NCBI RefSeq assembly: GCF_031457455.1
Contig: NZ_JAVDWU010000011.1
Location: 62,001-126,000, forward strand
From: Hydrogenophaga palleronii_A
GTDB taxonomy: Bacteria; Pseudomonadota; Gammaproteobacteria; Burkholderiales; Burkholderiaceae_C
Direction of reading: 5' to 3'
DNA: 64,000 bases
Made by a program: the position numbers and the translations under genes. Numbering within the stretch: position 1 is the first letter of the stretch; the number at the start of each line of letters is the position of its first letter. The notes beneath the pieces are model-generated. The model was given only the letters and a program-made list of their open reading frames with translations. It was not told the origin of the DNA and ran no database searches. Below are positions 17,767 to 28,228 of the stretch, in pieces.

Positions 17767-19497
17767 ATGAGCACCGCTAGCATCGCCGCGCCGTTGACAC
17801 AGAGCCTGGCCGTTGGCGCCACCGACGTGGCGCTGATCGAGCTGACCATCGGCGCGCATTTTGATTCGGTGGTGGCGCAGCGGCCTGATCACGAAGCCCT
17901 GGTCAGCGTACACCAGGGCCTGCGCTTCACCTACCGCAGCCTGCAGGCGCAGGCCAACCGCCTGGCCAGCGCACTGCTGCGCCAGGGCTTGCAGCCCGGC
18001 GACCGCGTCGGCATCTGGTCGCACAACAACGCCGAATGGGTGCTGATGCAGTTGGCCACAGCCAAGGCCGGCCTGGTGCTGGTCAACATCAACCCGGCCT
18101 ACCGCACCAGCGAAGTCGAATACGCGCTCAACAAGGTGGGCTGCAGACTGCTGGTGACCATGGCCTAGTTCAAGTCCAGCGATTACCTGGGCATGCTGCG
18201 CGAGCTGGCGCCCGAATGGGCCAGCTCAGCGCCCGGTCAGCTGCAGGCGAAACAGCTGCCCAGCCTGCACACCGTGGTGTGGATCGACGGCCCGGCAGAC
18301 GCGCCTGAACTGGAGACCGCCGGCCTGATGCCGTTTTCTGCGTTGCTGGCACAGGGCGATCAACACGACCCACGCGTGGCGGAAGTGGGCACCACGCTCA
18401 AGGCCACCGACCCCATCAACATCCAGTTCACCAGCGGCACCACCGGCTTCCCCAAGGGCGCCACGCTCACGCACCGCAACATCCTCAACAACGGCTTCTT
18501 CATCGGCGAATGCATGAAACTCACACCGGCCGACCGGCTCTGCATTCCCGTGCCGCTGTACCACTGCTTCGGCATGGTGCTGGGCAATCTGGCCTGCTTC
18601 ACACACGGCGCCACCGTGGTGTACCCGAACGACGGATTCGACCCACTCACCGTGCTGCAGACGGTGCAGGCCGAAAAATGCACCGGGCTGCATGGCGTGC
18701 CCACCATGTTCATCGCTGAGCTGGACCACTCGCGTTTCAAGGAATTCGACCTGTCCACCCTGCGCACCGGCATCATGGCCGGCTCGCCGTGCCCCATCGA
18801 GGTGATGAAGCGCGTGGTCAGCGACATGCACCTGTCCGACATCACCATTGCCTACGGCATGACCGAAACCAGCCCGGTGAGCTGCCAGAGCAGCACCGAT
18901 ACGCCGCTGGACCGCCGCGTGTCCACCGTGGGGGTGGTGCAGCCGCACCTTGAGGTGAAGATCGTTCACCCCGACACCGGCACGGTGGTACCGCCCGGCG
19001 AGTCCGGCGAACTGTGCACGCGCGGGTATTCGGTGATGCACGGCTACTGGGATGATGAGGCCAGGACCCGTGAAGCGATCGACGCCGAGGGCTGGATGCA
19101 CACCGGCGACCTGGCCACCATGGACGCCGAGGGATATGTCAACATCGTCGGCCGCATCAAGGACATGGTGATTCGCGGCGGTGAGAACATCTACCCGCGC
19201 GAGATCGAAGAGTTTCTGTACCGCCACCCCGCCGTGCAGGACGTGCAGGTGGTGGGTGTGCCGGATGCCAAGTACGGCGAGGAGCTGTGTGCCTGGATCG
19301 TGTTGAAGCCCGGTCAGGCACTGACCGAGTCTGCCGTGCGCGATTTCTGCCAGGGCCGCATTGCACACTACAAGGTGCCGCGCCACATCCGGTTTGTGGA
19401 GGGCTTCCCCATGACCGTGACCGGCAAGATCCAGAAATTCAAGATCCGCGATGCGATGAAAGAACAGCTGGGGCTGGCCGAGCAAACGACCGCTTGA
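17767..19497 (+). pseudogene. AMP-binding acyl-CoA synthetase interrupted by an amber codon
   Basis: The frame would encode 575 residues but contains TAG at 18166-18168 (codon 134), after which the same frame continues without a shift. Before the stop: the N-terminal ligase region to VGCRLLVTMA. After it: FKSSDYLGMLRELAP, the P-loop TSGTTGFPKGA, YGMTETSPVS, the hinge GRIKDMVIRGGENIYPREIE, and the catalytic lysine in MTVTGKIQKFK. All synthetase motifs are otherwise intact. The residue at this site is usually polar, so CAG to TAG (Gln to stop) is a simple explanation. The gene would activate a short or branched acid for the liu pathway. It may be a recent loss, a sequencing error, or rescued by suppression or by reinitiation at 18193. 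Confidence 0.8.
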
Positions 19498-19534
19498 ATC
19501 TTTCCACAGACACCTTTCCCACCGGAACAACGAG

Positions 19535-21157
19535 ATGACGATCCTGGAAACCCAACTCAACGCCCGCTCCGCCGACTTCCAGACCAATGCCGCAGCCATG
19601 CGCGCCGTGGTCGAAGACCTGCAGAAGCAGATTGCCCGCAGCGCTCTGGGTGGTGGTGAGGCCGCTCGCGCCAAGCACACCGCGCGTGGCAAGCTGCTGC
19701 CGCGCGACCGGGTGCAGATGCTGCTGGACCCCGGCACGCCGTTTCTGGAGCTGAGCCCGCTGGCGGCGATGAACATGTACCCGGACCGCGACGGGAGCGA
19801 CAGCGCACCCTGCGCCGGCGTGATCACCGGCATCGGTCGTGTGAGCGGCGTGGACTGCCTGATCGTGTGCAACGATGCCACCGTGAAGGGCGGCACCTAT
19901 TACCCCATGACGGTGAAGAAGCACCTGCGCGCGCAAGAGGTGGCGATGCAGAACAACCTCACCTGCATCTACCTGGTGGACTCGGGTGGCGCCAACCTGC
20001 CGAACCAGGACGACGTGTTCCCCGACCGCGACCACTTTGGCCGCATCTTCTACAACCAGGCCAACATGTCGGCCAATGGCATCGCGCAGATCGCGGTGGT
20101 GATGGGCTCCTGCACCGCCGGTGGCGCCTATGTGCCCGCCATGAGTGACGAGACCATCATCGTCAAGAACCAGGGCACCATCTTCCTGGGCGGCCCACCA
20201 TTGGTGAAGGCCGCCATCGGCGAGATCGTCAGCGCCGAAGACCTGGGCGGTGGCGATGTGCACACCCGCCTCTCCGGCGTGGCCGACCACCTGGCGCAGA
20301 ACGATGCGCACGCCATCGCGCTGGCGCGCCAGGCCGTGGCCACGCTCAACCGCCGCAAACCCGCGCCGCATGCGTTGACCGAACCGCGCGAGCCGCTGTA
20401 CCCCACCGAAGAGCTGTATGGCGTGATCCCGGCCGACACGCGCAAGCCCTACGACGTGCACGAGATCATCGCGCGCATCGTGGACGGCAGCGAATTCCAC
20501 GAATTCAAAGCGCGCTACGGCGCCACGCTGGTGTGCGGCTTCGCGCACATCGAAGGCATGCCGATTGGTATCGTGGCCAACAACGGCGTGTTGTTTTCCG
20601 AGAGCGCCCAGAAGGGCGCGCACTTCATCGAGCTGTGCTGCCAACGCAAGGTGCCGCTGCTGTTCCTGCAGAACATCACCGGCTTCATGGTCGGCCGCAA
20701 ATACGAAAGCGAAGGCATCGCCCGCCACGGCGCCAAGATGGTCACGGCCGTGGCCACCGCCAACGTGCCCAAGTTCACCGTGATCATCGGCGGCAGCTAC
20801 GGCGCCGGCAACTACGGCATGTGCGGCCGCGCCTACAGCCCGCGCTTCCTCTGGATGTGGCCCAACGCGCGCATCTGCGTCATGGGCGGCGAACAGGCCG
20901 CGGGCGTGCTGGCCACCGTGAAGCGCGACGGCATCGAGGCCAAGGGCGGCACCTGGAGTGCGGAAGAAGAAGCTGCCTTCAAGCAGCCGGTGCTCGACCA
21001 GTTCAGTCACCAGTCGCACCCGTATTACGCCAGCGCCCGCCTGTGGGACGACGGCGTGATCGATCCGGCCGATACGCGCCGTGTGCTTGCGCTGGCTTTG
21101 TCGGCCTCCATGAATGCGCCGATTCCCGAGCCGAAGTTTGGTGTGTTTCGCATGTGA
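19535..21157 (+). CDS. liuB: 3-methylcrotonyl-CoA carboxylase carboxyltransferase (beta) subunit
   Basis: 540 residues, full length for the acyl-CoA carboxyltransferase beta subunit. It carries ARGKLLPRDRVQMLLDPGTPF, IYLVDSGGANLPNQDDVFPD, MGSCTAGGAYVPAMSDE and GGEQAAGVLATV, the typical MCC/PCC beta motifs; the GGANLPNQ stretch is characteristic of MCC. With LiuD it carboxylates 3-methylcrotonyl-CoA to 3-methylglutaconyl-CoA in leucine degradation. It follows the synthetase after 37 bp. Its stop codon lies inside the inverted repeat that precedes vapB. Confidence 0.95.
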   Translation: MTILETQLNARSADFQTNAAAMRAVVEDLQKQIARSALGGGEAARAKHTARGKLLPRDRVQMLLDPGTPFLELSPLAAMNMYPDRDGSDSAPCAGVITGIGRVSGVDCLIVCNDATVKGGTYYPMTVKKHLRAQEVAMQNNLTCIYLVDSGGANLPNQDDVFPDRDHFGRIFYNQANMSANGIAQIAVVMGSCTAGGAYVPAMSDETIIVKNQGTIFLGGPPLVKAAIGEIVSAEDLGGGDVHTRLSGVADHLAQNDAHAIALARQAVATLNRRKPAPHALTEPREPLYPTEELYGVIPADTRKPYDVHEIIARIVDGSEFHEFKARYGATLVCGFAHIEGMPIGIVANNGVLFSESAQKGAHFIELCCQRKVPLLFLQNITGFMVGRKYESEGIARHGAKMVTAVATANVPKFTVIIGGSYGAGNYGMCGRAYSPRFLWMWPNARICVMGGEQAAGVLATVKRDGIEAKGGTWSAEEEAAFKQPVLDQFSHQSHPYYASARLWDDGVIDPADTRRVLALALSASMNAPIPEPKFGVFRM

Positions 21158-21186
21158 TGTGTATGATTTGCTATTTTCATACACAT
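21157..21186. promoter_or_regulatory. Inverted repeat upstream of vapBC, probable autoregulatory operator
   Basis: Ten perfectly paired bases, ATGTGTATGA (21157-21166) and TCATACACAT (21177-21186), are separated by 10 bp. The element starts at the last base of liuB and ends just before the GGAG ribosome site of the antitoxin. Antitoxins of this type bind palindromes over their own promoter, so an operator role is the natural reading. The symmetry is seen directly; the role is inference. Confidence 0.65.
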
Positions 21187-21199
21187 TGGAGATGCAGGT

Positions 21200-21487
21200 A
21201 TGCGGACCAATATCGTCATTGACGACAAACTCATGGCCGATGTGATGGCCAGTGGTGACTTCAAAACCAAACGCGAGGCAGTGGAGGAGGGCTTGCGCAT
21301 GCTCAAGCGGCGCAAGGCGTATGCGGCCATCCGCGCTGCCCGCGGCACATTGTTCTGGGACGACTCGGACGAAGCCTGGGCTAAACACAGGACTGAGCTT
21401 GCCGAGCAAGCCACATCCAGGCAGTCAGCATCTGCCGTGCAAGAACCTGCTCCGCCGTACAAGGCTGACCCGGGTGAACAGTCATGA
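21200..21487 (+). CDS. vapB: VapB-family antitoxin
   Basis: 95 residues. It begins MRTNIVIDDKLMADVMA and continues FKTKREAVEEGLRMLKRRKAYAAIR, the ribbon-helix-helix DNA-binding and dimer domain of VapB (DUF2191-type) antitoxins. GTLFWDDSDEAW follows, the toxin-contact region. The tail beyond about residue 65 is longer than usual, rich in Ala, Glu and Pro, and looks disordered. It neutralises the PIN toxin encoded directly downstream (ATGA overlap) and probably represses the pair through the 21157-21186 repeat. Confidence 0.85.
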   Translation: MRTNIVIDDKLMADVMASGDFKTKREAVEEGLRMLKRRKAYAAIRAARGTLFWDDSDEAWAKHRTELAEQATSRQSASAVQEPAPPYKADPGEQS

Positions 21488-21885
21488 CCCTGGTGGACTC
21501 CAGCGTCTGGATCGACTACTTCAGAGGCGACAAAAATCTCCAGACTGAATACCTGGATATGCTGCTGGAACGATCAGAGGAAGAGTTGGGCGTGGCCGAC
21601 CTCGTTGTGTTTGAGGTGCTGCGGGGCTTCACCGACGCAAGGGCCCAGCGGAAGGCACAAGCTCTTCTGCTCAATACCACGGTGGTTGACATTGGCGGGT
21701 TGGACAACGCGTTGCGTGCGGCCAACGTCTACCGCCGACTGCGTGAACAAGGCCGCACCGTGCGCAGCGCCATTGACGTGCTGCTCGCCAGCTACTGCAT
21801 GACGCACGGCCACGTGCTGCTGCACCGTGACGCCGATTTCGAATCGCTCAAGACCCTGGGAGACCTGGACACATGGCCGAACTGA
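21484..21885 (+). CDS. vapC: VapC-family PIN-domain ribonuclease toxin
   Basis: 133 residues, normal PIN length. The acidic metal-binding residues are all present: D5 in LVDSSVWIDYF, E44 in VVFEVLRG, D98 in RSAIDVLLASYC, and D116 with D118 in HRDADFE. VapC toxins are Mg-dependent RNases that cut tRNA or rRNA when freed from VapB. The start codon overlaps the antitoxin stop, the usual toxin-antitoxin arrangement. The module sits between liuB and the rest of the liu genes on the same strand. Confidence 0.9.
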   Translation: MTLVDSSVWIDYFRGDKNLQTEYLDMLLERSEEELGVADLVVFEVLRGFTDARAQRKAQALLLNTTVVDIGGLDNALRAANVYRRLREQGRTVRSAIDVLLASYCMTHGHVLLHRDADFESLKTLGDLDTWPN

Positions 21886-22388
21886 ACCCCTGGCAAGCCC
21901 ACTTCACCCAACTCGCCCGCTACAACGTGTGGGCCACCGAACGCCTGCTTCAGGCAATTGAACCGGTCAGCGAACTCGACTACCGGCGCGATCTGCGGCT
22001 GTTCTTCAAGAGCATCCACGGCACGCTCAACCACCTGCTGGTGGGTGAGCACATGCTGTGGCAGCGGCGTTTCGCGCGCGGGGAATCACCCATGCTGGCG
22101 CTGGACATGGAGGCTGAGCCCGAGCGCGACCGGCTGGCCCAGGCACTCAAGGGCGGCGCCAAGGTGTGGGAGGCGCTGATCGCCGAATGGCCGGCCGAGC
22201 GCTTCGACGGCAAGCTCCAGTACACCACCACGCGCGGTCAGGCCATGAGTCTGCCGTTCGCTGCCACGCTGGCCCATGTGTTCAACCACGGTACCCACCA
22301 CCGCGGTCAGATCACCGCCGCGCTGACTTTTCTGGGCCAACCCGCGCCCGTTCTCGATCTGGTGTACTTCCTGCAGCAGAACCCCTGA
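21873..22388 (+). CDS. DinB family protein
   Basis: 171 residues of the DinB/DfsB four-helix-bundle family. The three metal-binding histidines are visible: H50 in FFKSIHGTLNHLL, then H136 and H140 within HVFNHGTHHRGQI. The family includes thiol-dependent S-transferases (mycothiol or bacillithiol enzymes), but most members have no assigned role. Its 5' end overlaps vapC by 13 bp in a different frame, so it is coupled to the toxin gene and was probably in the operon when vapBC settled. Confidence 0.85.
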   Translation: MAELNPWQAHFTQLARYNVWATERLLQAIEPVSELDYRRDLRLFFKSIHGTLNHLLVGEHMLWQRRFARGESPMLALDMEAEPERDRLAQALKGGAKVWEALIAEWPAERFDGKLQYTTTRGQAMSLPFAATLAHVFNHGTHHRGQITAALTFLGQPAPVLDLVYFLQQNP

Positions 22389-22419
22389 GCATCGCCACCA
22401 GAACGAAAGAGACAAGTCC

Positions 22420-23556
22420 ATGAGCGCCACCATCTACGACACCCCCGAACACGAACTGCTGCGCGACCAGGTGGCACGCTTCCTGGCGCGTGAGGTGGAG
22501 CCGCATGCGGCCGCCTGGGAGGAAACGGGCATGGTGCCGCGCGACGTGCTGCGCCGGATGGGGCAGGCAGGTCTGATGGGCATTGCATTTGAAGGCGAAT
22601 ACGGCGGCGCCGATGCCGACGCGCTGACCAACCTGGTGTTTGCCGAAGCGCTGTCGCAAAGCACCTTCGCCGGGTTCATCATCACCGTGCTCGTGCACAC
22701 GGACATGGCCGGACCGCATCTGCACCACGCCGGCACGCCCGCGCAGAAGGCCAAGTACCTGCTGAGGGTGACGGCGGGCGAGCTCATCACGGCGGTGGGC
22801 ATCAGTGAGCCGGGTGCGGGTTCCGACGTGGCGGGCATGCGCACCACCGCACGCCGAGATGGCGATGACTGGGTCATCAACGGCACCAAGATGTTCATCA
22901 CCAACGGCGTGCACGGCGACCTGTACTTCGTGGCCGCCAAGACCGGCACCGCACGCCACGACATGTCGATGTTCATTGTGGAAAAAGGCACACCGGGATT
23001 CACCGTGGGCCGCGCCCTGAAGAAAACTGGCTGGCTCAGCAGCGACACGGCCGAACTGGTGTTCGACAACGTGCGCATCCCCGCCGACAACCTGCTCGGC
23101 GAAGAGGGCAAAGGTTTTTATTCGGTGATGAAGAACTTCCAGACCGAACGCGTCGCCCTGGGTGCCATGGCGATTGGCCACTGCACGCAGGCGCTCAAGC
23201 TCACGCTGGATTACGTGCGCCAGCGGCAGGCCTTCGGCGCCCCGCTGTGGGACCAGCAGACGATCCGTCAGCGCCTGTCGATGCTGGACGCCAAGGTGCG
23301 CGCGGCCCGGCAGTTCATGTACCACTGCGCCTGGAGCGTGACACAGGGCCACGACATCGTGCAGGAGGTGTCGATGTTGAAGGCGTTGACTGGCGAGCTG
23401 GTCAACGAAGTGGTGCAGACCTGCCAGCAGTTCCACGGCGGCATGGGCTTCATCCGCGAGACGGCCATTGAGCGCCTGTGGCGCGATGCGCGCGTGCTGG
23501 CCATTGGCGGTGGTGCCACCGAAGTGATGCTTGAAGAAGTTGCAAAGAGGTATTGA
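22420..23556 (+). CDS. Acyl-CoA dehydrogenase, probably for a branched-chain acyl-CoA
   Basis: 378 residues, standard acyl-CoA dehydrogenase fold: helical N-domain, beta-domain with ITAVGISEPGAGSDVAGM and WVINGTKMFITNG, and helical C-domain ending FHGGMGFIRETAIERLWRD. The site that in medium/short-chain enzymes carries the catalytic Glu (YEGT) reads IGGGATEVM here. A glutamate at residue 243 (QTERVALG) lies where isovaleryl-CoA dehydrogenase places its catalytic base. With liuB, liuC, liuD and liuE around it, oxidation of isovaleryl-CoA or a related branched acyl-CoA is likely. The N-terminus does not look like canonical LiuA, so no symbol is given. Confidence 0.85.
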   Translation: MSATIYDTPEHELLRDQVARFLAREVEPHAAAWEETGMVPRDVLRRMGQAGLMGIAFEGEYGGADADALTNLVFAEALSQSTFAGFIITVLVHTDMAGPHLHHAGTPAQKAKYLLRVTAGELITAVGISEPGAGSDVAGMRTTARRDGDDWVINGTKMFITNGVHGDLYFVAAKTGTARHDMSMFIVEKGTPGFTVGRALKKTGWLSSDTAELVFDNVRIPADNLLGEEGKGFYSVMKNFQTERVALGAMAIGHCTQALKLTLDYVRQRQAFGAPLWDQQTIRQRLSMLDAKVRAARQFMYHCAWSVTQGHDIVQEVSMLKALTGELVNEVVQTCQQFHGGMGFIRETAIERLWRDARVLAIGGGATEVMLEEVAKRY

Positions 23557-23558
23557 AC

Positions 23559-24353
23559 ATGAGTGATGTACTGGATGTCTCCCGTCCCAATGCCCATGTG
23601 GCGCACGTGTGGCTCAATCGCCCGGATGTGCGCAACGCGTTCAACGACGATGTGATCGCCGCGCTCACCGAAACGTTCACGGGCTTGTCGCATGACGAAG
23701 ACCTGCGCGTGGTGGTGCTGGGCGCGCACGGCAAGGCATTCTGCGCCGGGGCTGACCTGAACTGGATGAAGACCATGGCCGGTTACAGCTGGGATGAAAA
23801 CCGCGCCGATGCCCAGAAGCTGGCCGACATGCTCTGGACGCTGGACCAGTGCCCGGTGCCGGTAGTGGGCCGTGTGCAGGGCGACTGTTACGCCGGTGGC
23901 ATGGGGCTGGCCGCCATCTGCGACGTGCTGGTGGCGGTGGAGGGTGCGACCTTCTGCCTGTCCGAAGCGCGGCTGGGTTTGTTGCCCGCCACCATCAGCC
24001 CCTATGTGGTGCGGGCGCTGGGCGCACAGGCGTCGCGCCGCTACATGGTCACGGCTGAACGTTTCAGCGCAGTGCGCGCGCACGCCCTGGGCATGGTGCA
24101 CGAACTGGCCACGCCCGACACGCTCGACGCCAAGGTGAACGAAATCGTGACCACGCTGGTGGCCAATGGCCCGAAGGCGTTGCGCGAATGCAAACGCCTG
24201 GTGCGTGACGTGAGCGGTTTGCCCATCACGACCGAGCTGCGGGGCGAGACCGCGCGCCGCATCGCCGACGTCCGCGCCAGCGATGAGGGTCGTGAAGGGC
24301 TGGCGTCGTTCCTGAACAAACGCCCCGCCGGCTGGCTGCCGACCTCGCCATGA
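23559..24353 (+). CDS. liuC: 3-methylglutaconyl-CoA hydratase (enoyl-CoA hydratase family)
   Basis: 264 residues from ATG at 23559, 2 bp past the dehydrogenase stop with AAGAGG upstream. Crotonase signatures: LNRPDVRNAFND, the oxyanion loop GKAFCAGADLNWMKTM, and GDCYAGGMGLAAICDV. The GADLNWMK form is typical of LiuC/AUH-type methylglutaconyl-CoA hydratases. It would hydrate 3-methylglutaconyl-CoA to HMG-CoA, the step between the carboxylase and HMG-CoA lyase encoded in this cluster. Confidence 0.88.
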   Translation: MSDVLDVSRPNAHVAHVWLNRPDVRNAFNDDVIAALTETFTGLSHDEDLRVVVLGAHGKAFCAGADLNWMKTMAGYSWDENRADAQKLADMLWTLDQCPVPVVGRVQGDCYAGGMGLAAICDVLVAVEGATFCLSEARLGLLPATISPYVVRALGAQASRRYMVTAERFSAVRAHALGMVHELATPDTLDAKVNEIVTTLVANGPKALRECKRLVRDVSGLPITTELRGETARRIADVRASDEGREGLASFLNKRPAGWLPTSP

Positions 24354-24976
24354 ACGAAGCCCTCGCATCCCTCGGCACCCCGGAGCTGCTGGCGCTGGCC
24401 GCCGCGCTCGGCTGGGCCAGCGGCTTCCGCATGTACGCGGTGGTGTTTCTGGTGGGCATGGCCGGGGCCACCGGCTGGATGGAGCTCCCCACCGGTCTGC
24501 AGGTGTTGCAACACCCGCTGCTGCTGGTGGCCAGCGGGTTCATGCTGTTCGTGGAGTTTTTCGCCGACAAGATCCCGGTGGTCGATTCGCTCTGGGACAT
24601 GGTCAACAGCGTGCTGCGCATCCCTGCCGGCGCGGCACTCGCGGCTGGTGTGTTCGGTGCCGACAGCGGCGCCATGGCCCTGGCGGCAGCCCTGTTGGGC
24701 GGCTCGCTGGCCGCCACCAGCCAGGCCGCAAAGACCAGCACGCGCGCGGCCATCAACACTTCGCCCGAACCCTTCAGCAACATCGGCGCCAGCCTGGTGG
24801 AAGACGGTCTGGTGGTGGGTGCGCTGTGGCTCGCCACCCAGCATCCCATGCTCTTCGCAGTCCTGCTGGCGCTGACCGTGGTCCTGATGTGGATCACCAT
24901 CTGGGCCTTGTTCAAATTCCTGCGCGCCGTGTTCCGTCGCCTGGGTGGCCGCACTGCTGCATCCACTTCACCATGA
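24350..24976 (+). CDS. DUF4126 family membrane protein
   Basis: 208 residues, mostly hydrophobic, with several membrane-spanning segments (for example LLALAAALGWASGFRMYAVV, LLLVASGFMLFVEFFADK, and a C-terminal pair around LFAVLLALTVVLMWITIWAL). It contains SQAAKTSTRAAINTSPEPFS, a conserved loop of DUF4126. No function is established for the family. It overlaps liuC at its start and bioA at its end by 4 bp each, so it is translated with the cluster. A transport role for a pathway metabolite is possible but unproven. Confidence 0.8.
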   Translation: MNEALASLGTPELLALAAALGWASGFRMYAVVFLVGMAGATGWMELPTGLQVLQHPLLLVASGFMLFVEFFADKIPVVDSLWDMVNSVLRIPAGAALAAGVFGADSGAMALAAALLGGSLAATSQAAKTSTRAAINTSPEPFSNIGASLVEDGLVVGALWLATQHPMLFAVLLALTVVLMWITIWALFKFLRAVFRRLGGRTAASTSP

Positions 24977-26296
24977 CCTCTGCCACTCCTTTTGCCGACC
25001 CGTCTGGCGTTTCCGCTGACTGGCAGCGCCGCAGTCTCGATGCCATCTGGCACCCCTGCACGCAGATGGCGCGCGCGCAGCACGCGCCGCCGCTGCCAAT
25101 CGCGCGCGGCCAGGGCGCCTGGCTGTACGACCACGACGGGCGCCGCTACTTTGACGCCATCAGTTCCTGGTGGGTCAACCTGTTCGGCCATGCCGACCCT
25201 GGCATCAACGCCGCCATCACCGCACAGCTGGGCACCTTGCCCCACGTGATGCTGGCCGGTTGCACTCACGAACCGGCGGTGCGCCTGGCCGAGCGCCTGC
25301 GCGAGCGCACCGGAGGGGCGCTGGGCCATTGCTCGTTCGGCAGCGACGGCGCCAGCGCGGTGGAGATCGCGCTCAAGCAGAGCTTTCACAGCTGGCGCAA
25401 CCTGGGCCGCGAACACAAGCGCGCCTTCGTCTGCCTGCGCCACAGCTACCACGGTGAAACCATCGGCGCCCTGGCCGTGACAGACGTGGCCGTGTTCCGC
25501 GATGCTTATGACCCGATGCTGATGCGCGCGCACATCGTGGAAGCGCCCGATGCCCGCCTGGACAACGAAGCCCATGCACTGGAGGCCATGCGCACGCTGT
25601 TGGCAGAGAAGCACGCCGACATCGCGGCCGTGATTGTGGAGCCGCTGGTGCAGGGTGCCGCCGGCATGGTGATGCACTCACCGGACTACCTGCGAGCGCT
25701 TCGCCGGCTCTGTCGCGAACACGAAGTGCACCTGATCGCTGACGAGATTGCGGTGGGCTGCGGCCGCACGGGCACCTTCTTCGCCTGGGAACACACCACC
25801 CCTGCCAGCGCGCAAGACTGGCCCGATTTTCTGCTGCTCTCCAAAGGCATCACCGGCGGCACGCTGCCGTTGTCGCTGGTGCTCACCACCGACGCGGTGT
25901 TCCAGGCGTTCTGGTCCGAAGACCCCGCGCGTGGTTTCCTGCACTCCCATTCCTACACCGGCAATGCGTTGGCCTGTGCCGCCGCCAACGCCGTGCTCGA
26001 CCGTTTCGACGCCGGACAAACCGAGGACAACGCACAGCAGGCAGCCTGGCTGGCCGAGGCTTTCGCGCCGCTGGCCGCTGACGCCCGCGTGGCGCACTGG
26101 CGCCAGCGCGGCACCATCGTGGCGTTTGACGTACCCGACGCCGCCCCCGGTTTTGCCGAGCGCTTCCACATGGCGGGCCGCGCGCGCGAACTGCTCATCC
26201 GTCCCATTGGCCGCACGGTGTACCTGATGCCGCCGTACCTCATTGATCCACCCATCGCCGCCTGGCTGGCCCAGGCGGTGCAAGACACCCTCAACG

Positions 26297-26307
<11 letters not shown>
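24973..26307 (+). CDS. bioA: Adenosylmethionine-8-amino-7-oxononanoate aminotransferase
   Basis: 444 residues, PLP class III aminotransferase. The N-terminal IWHPCTQM is the BioA hallmark. ISSWWVNLFGHADP, HCSFGSDGASAVEIALK and the PLP-lysine segment LLLSKGITGGTLPLSLV follow. It converts KAPA to DAPA using S-adenosylmethionine as amino donor, the third-last step of biotin synthesis. The ATG at 24973 overlaps the DUF4126 stop. It is followed by bioF and bioD, each overlapping the previous gene. Confidence 0.95.
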
Positions 26308-27522
<1,215 letters not shown>

Positions 27523-27526
<4 letters not shown>

Positions 27527-28209
27527 AGGGTTGGTTCGTCACCGGCACCGACACCGAGATCGGCAAGACCTGCGTGAGCGCCGGCATGGTCCATCTGCTC
27601 GGCCAGCAGGGCTGGCGTGTCGCGGCGGTCAAGCCGCTGGCGGCGGGTCAGGCACAGGACGTCGAGGGGCGCTGGTTCAACGAAGACGTGCGCCTGTTGC
27701 ACGCCGCGCAGTCCGCCGGTTTGAGCGAGGCCGAGGTGGGCCCGCTGCAATTCCGCGCCGCCTGTGCGCCGCACATTGCCGCGCGCATCGAAGACCGCCC
27801 CATCGAACGCGAATGGCTGGTCTCGCAGGTGCGTGCCACCGCCGCGCGCGCCGACCTCAGCGTGGTCGAAGGGGTGGGCGGTTTCCGAGTGCCCTTGTGC
27901 GAGGGCTGGGACACCGCCGATCTGGCGCACGACCTGGGCCTGCCGGTGGTGCTGGTGGTGGGCCTGCGCCTGGGCTGCATCAACCACGCTGCGCTCACCG
28001 CCGAAGCGGTGCGCGCGCGAGGCCTCACGCTCGCGGGCTGGGTGGCGAACACGCTCGAAGCCCCGCTGCCGCACCTCGGCGACAACCTCTCCGCCCTGCA
28101 AACCGTGCTGGGCGCACCTTGCTGGGGCCACGTGCCCCGCCTGCATCCTCCCACCGCCGCCGCCGTGGCGGCCCACCTGAACCCCGACGCCGTGCCTGTG
28201 CGTCTTTGA
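27523..28209 (+). CDS. bioD: Dethiobiotin synthetase
   Basis: 228 residues. The P-loop is near the start, WFVTGTDTEIGKTCVSAGM, followed by AAVKPLAAG and VVEGVGGFRVPLCEGWDTADL, all typical of BioD. It closes the ureido ring of dethiobiotin from DAPA, CO2 and ATP. It overlaps bioF by 4 bp, and liuD, whose product must be biotinylated, starts 19 bp later. bioB, needed for the last step, is not in this window. Confidence 0.94.
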
Positions 28210-28228
28210 CACCCTGAAGGTCCATGCC

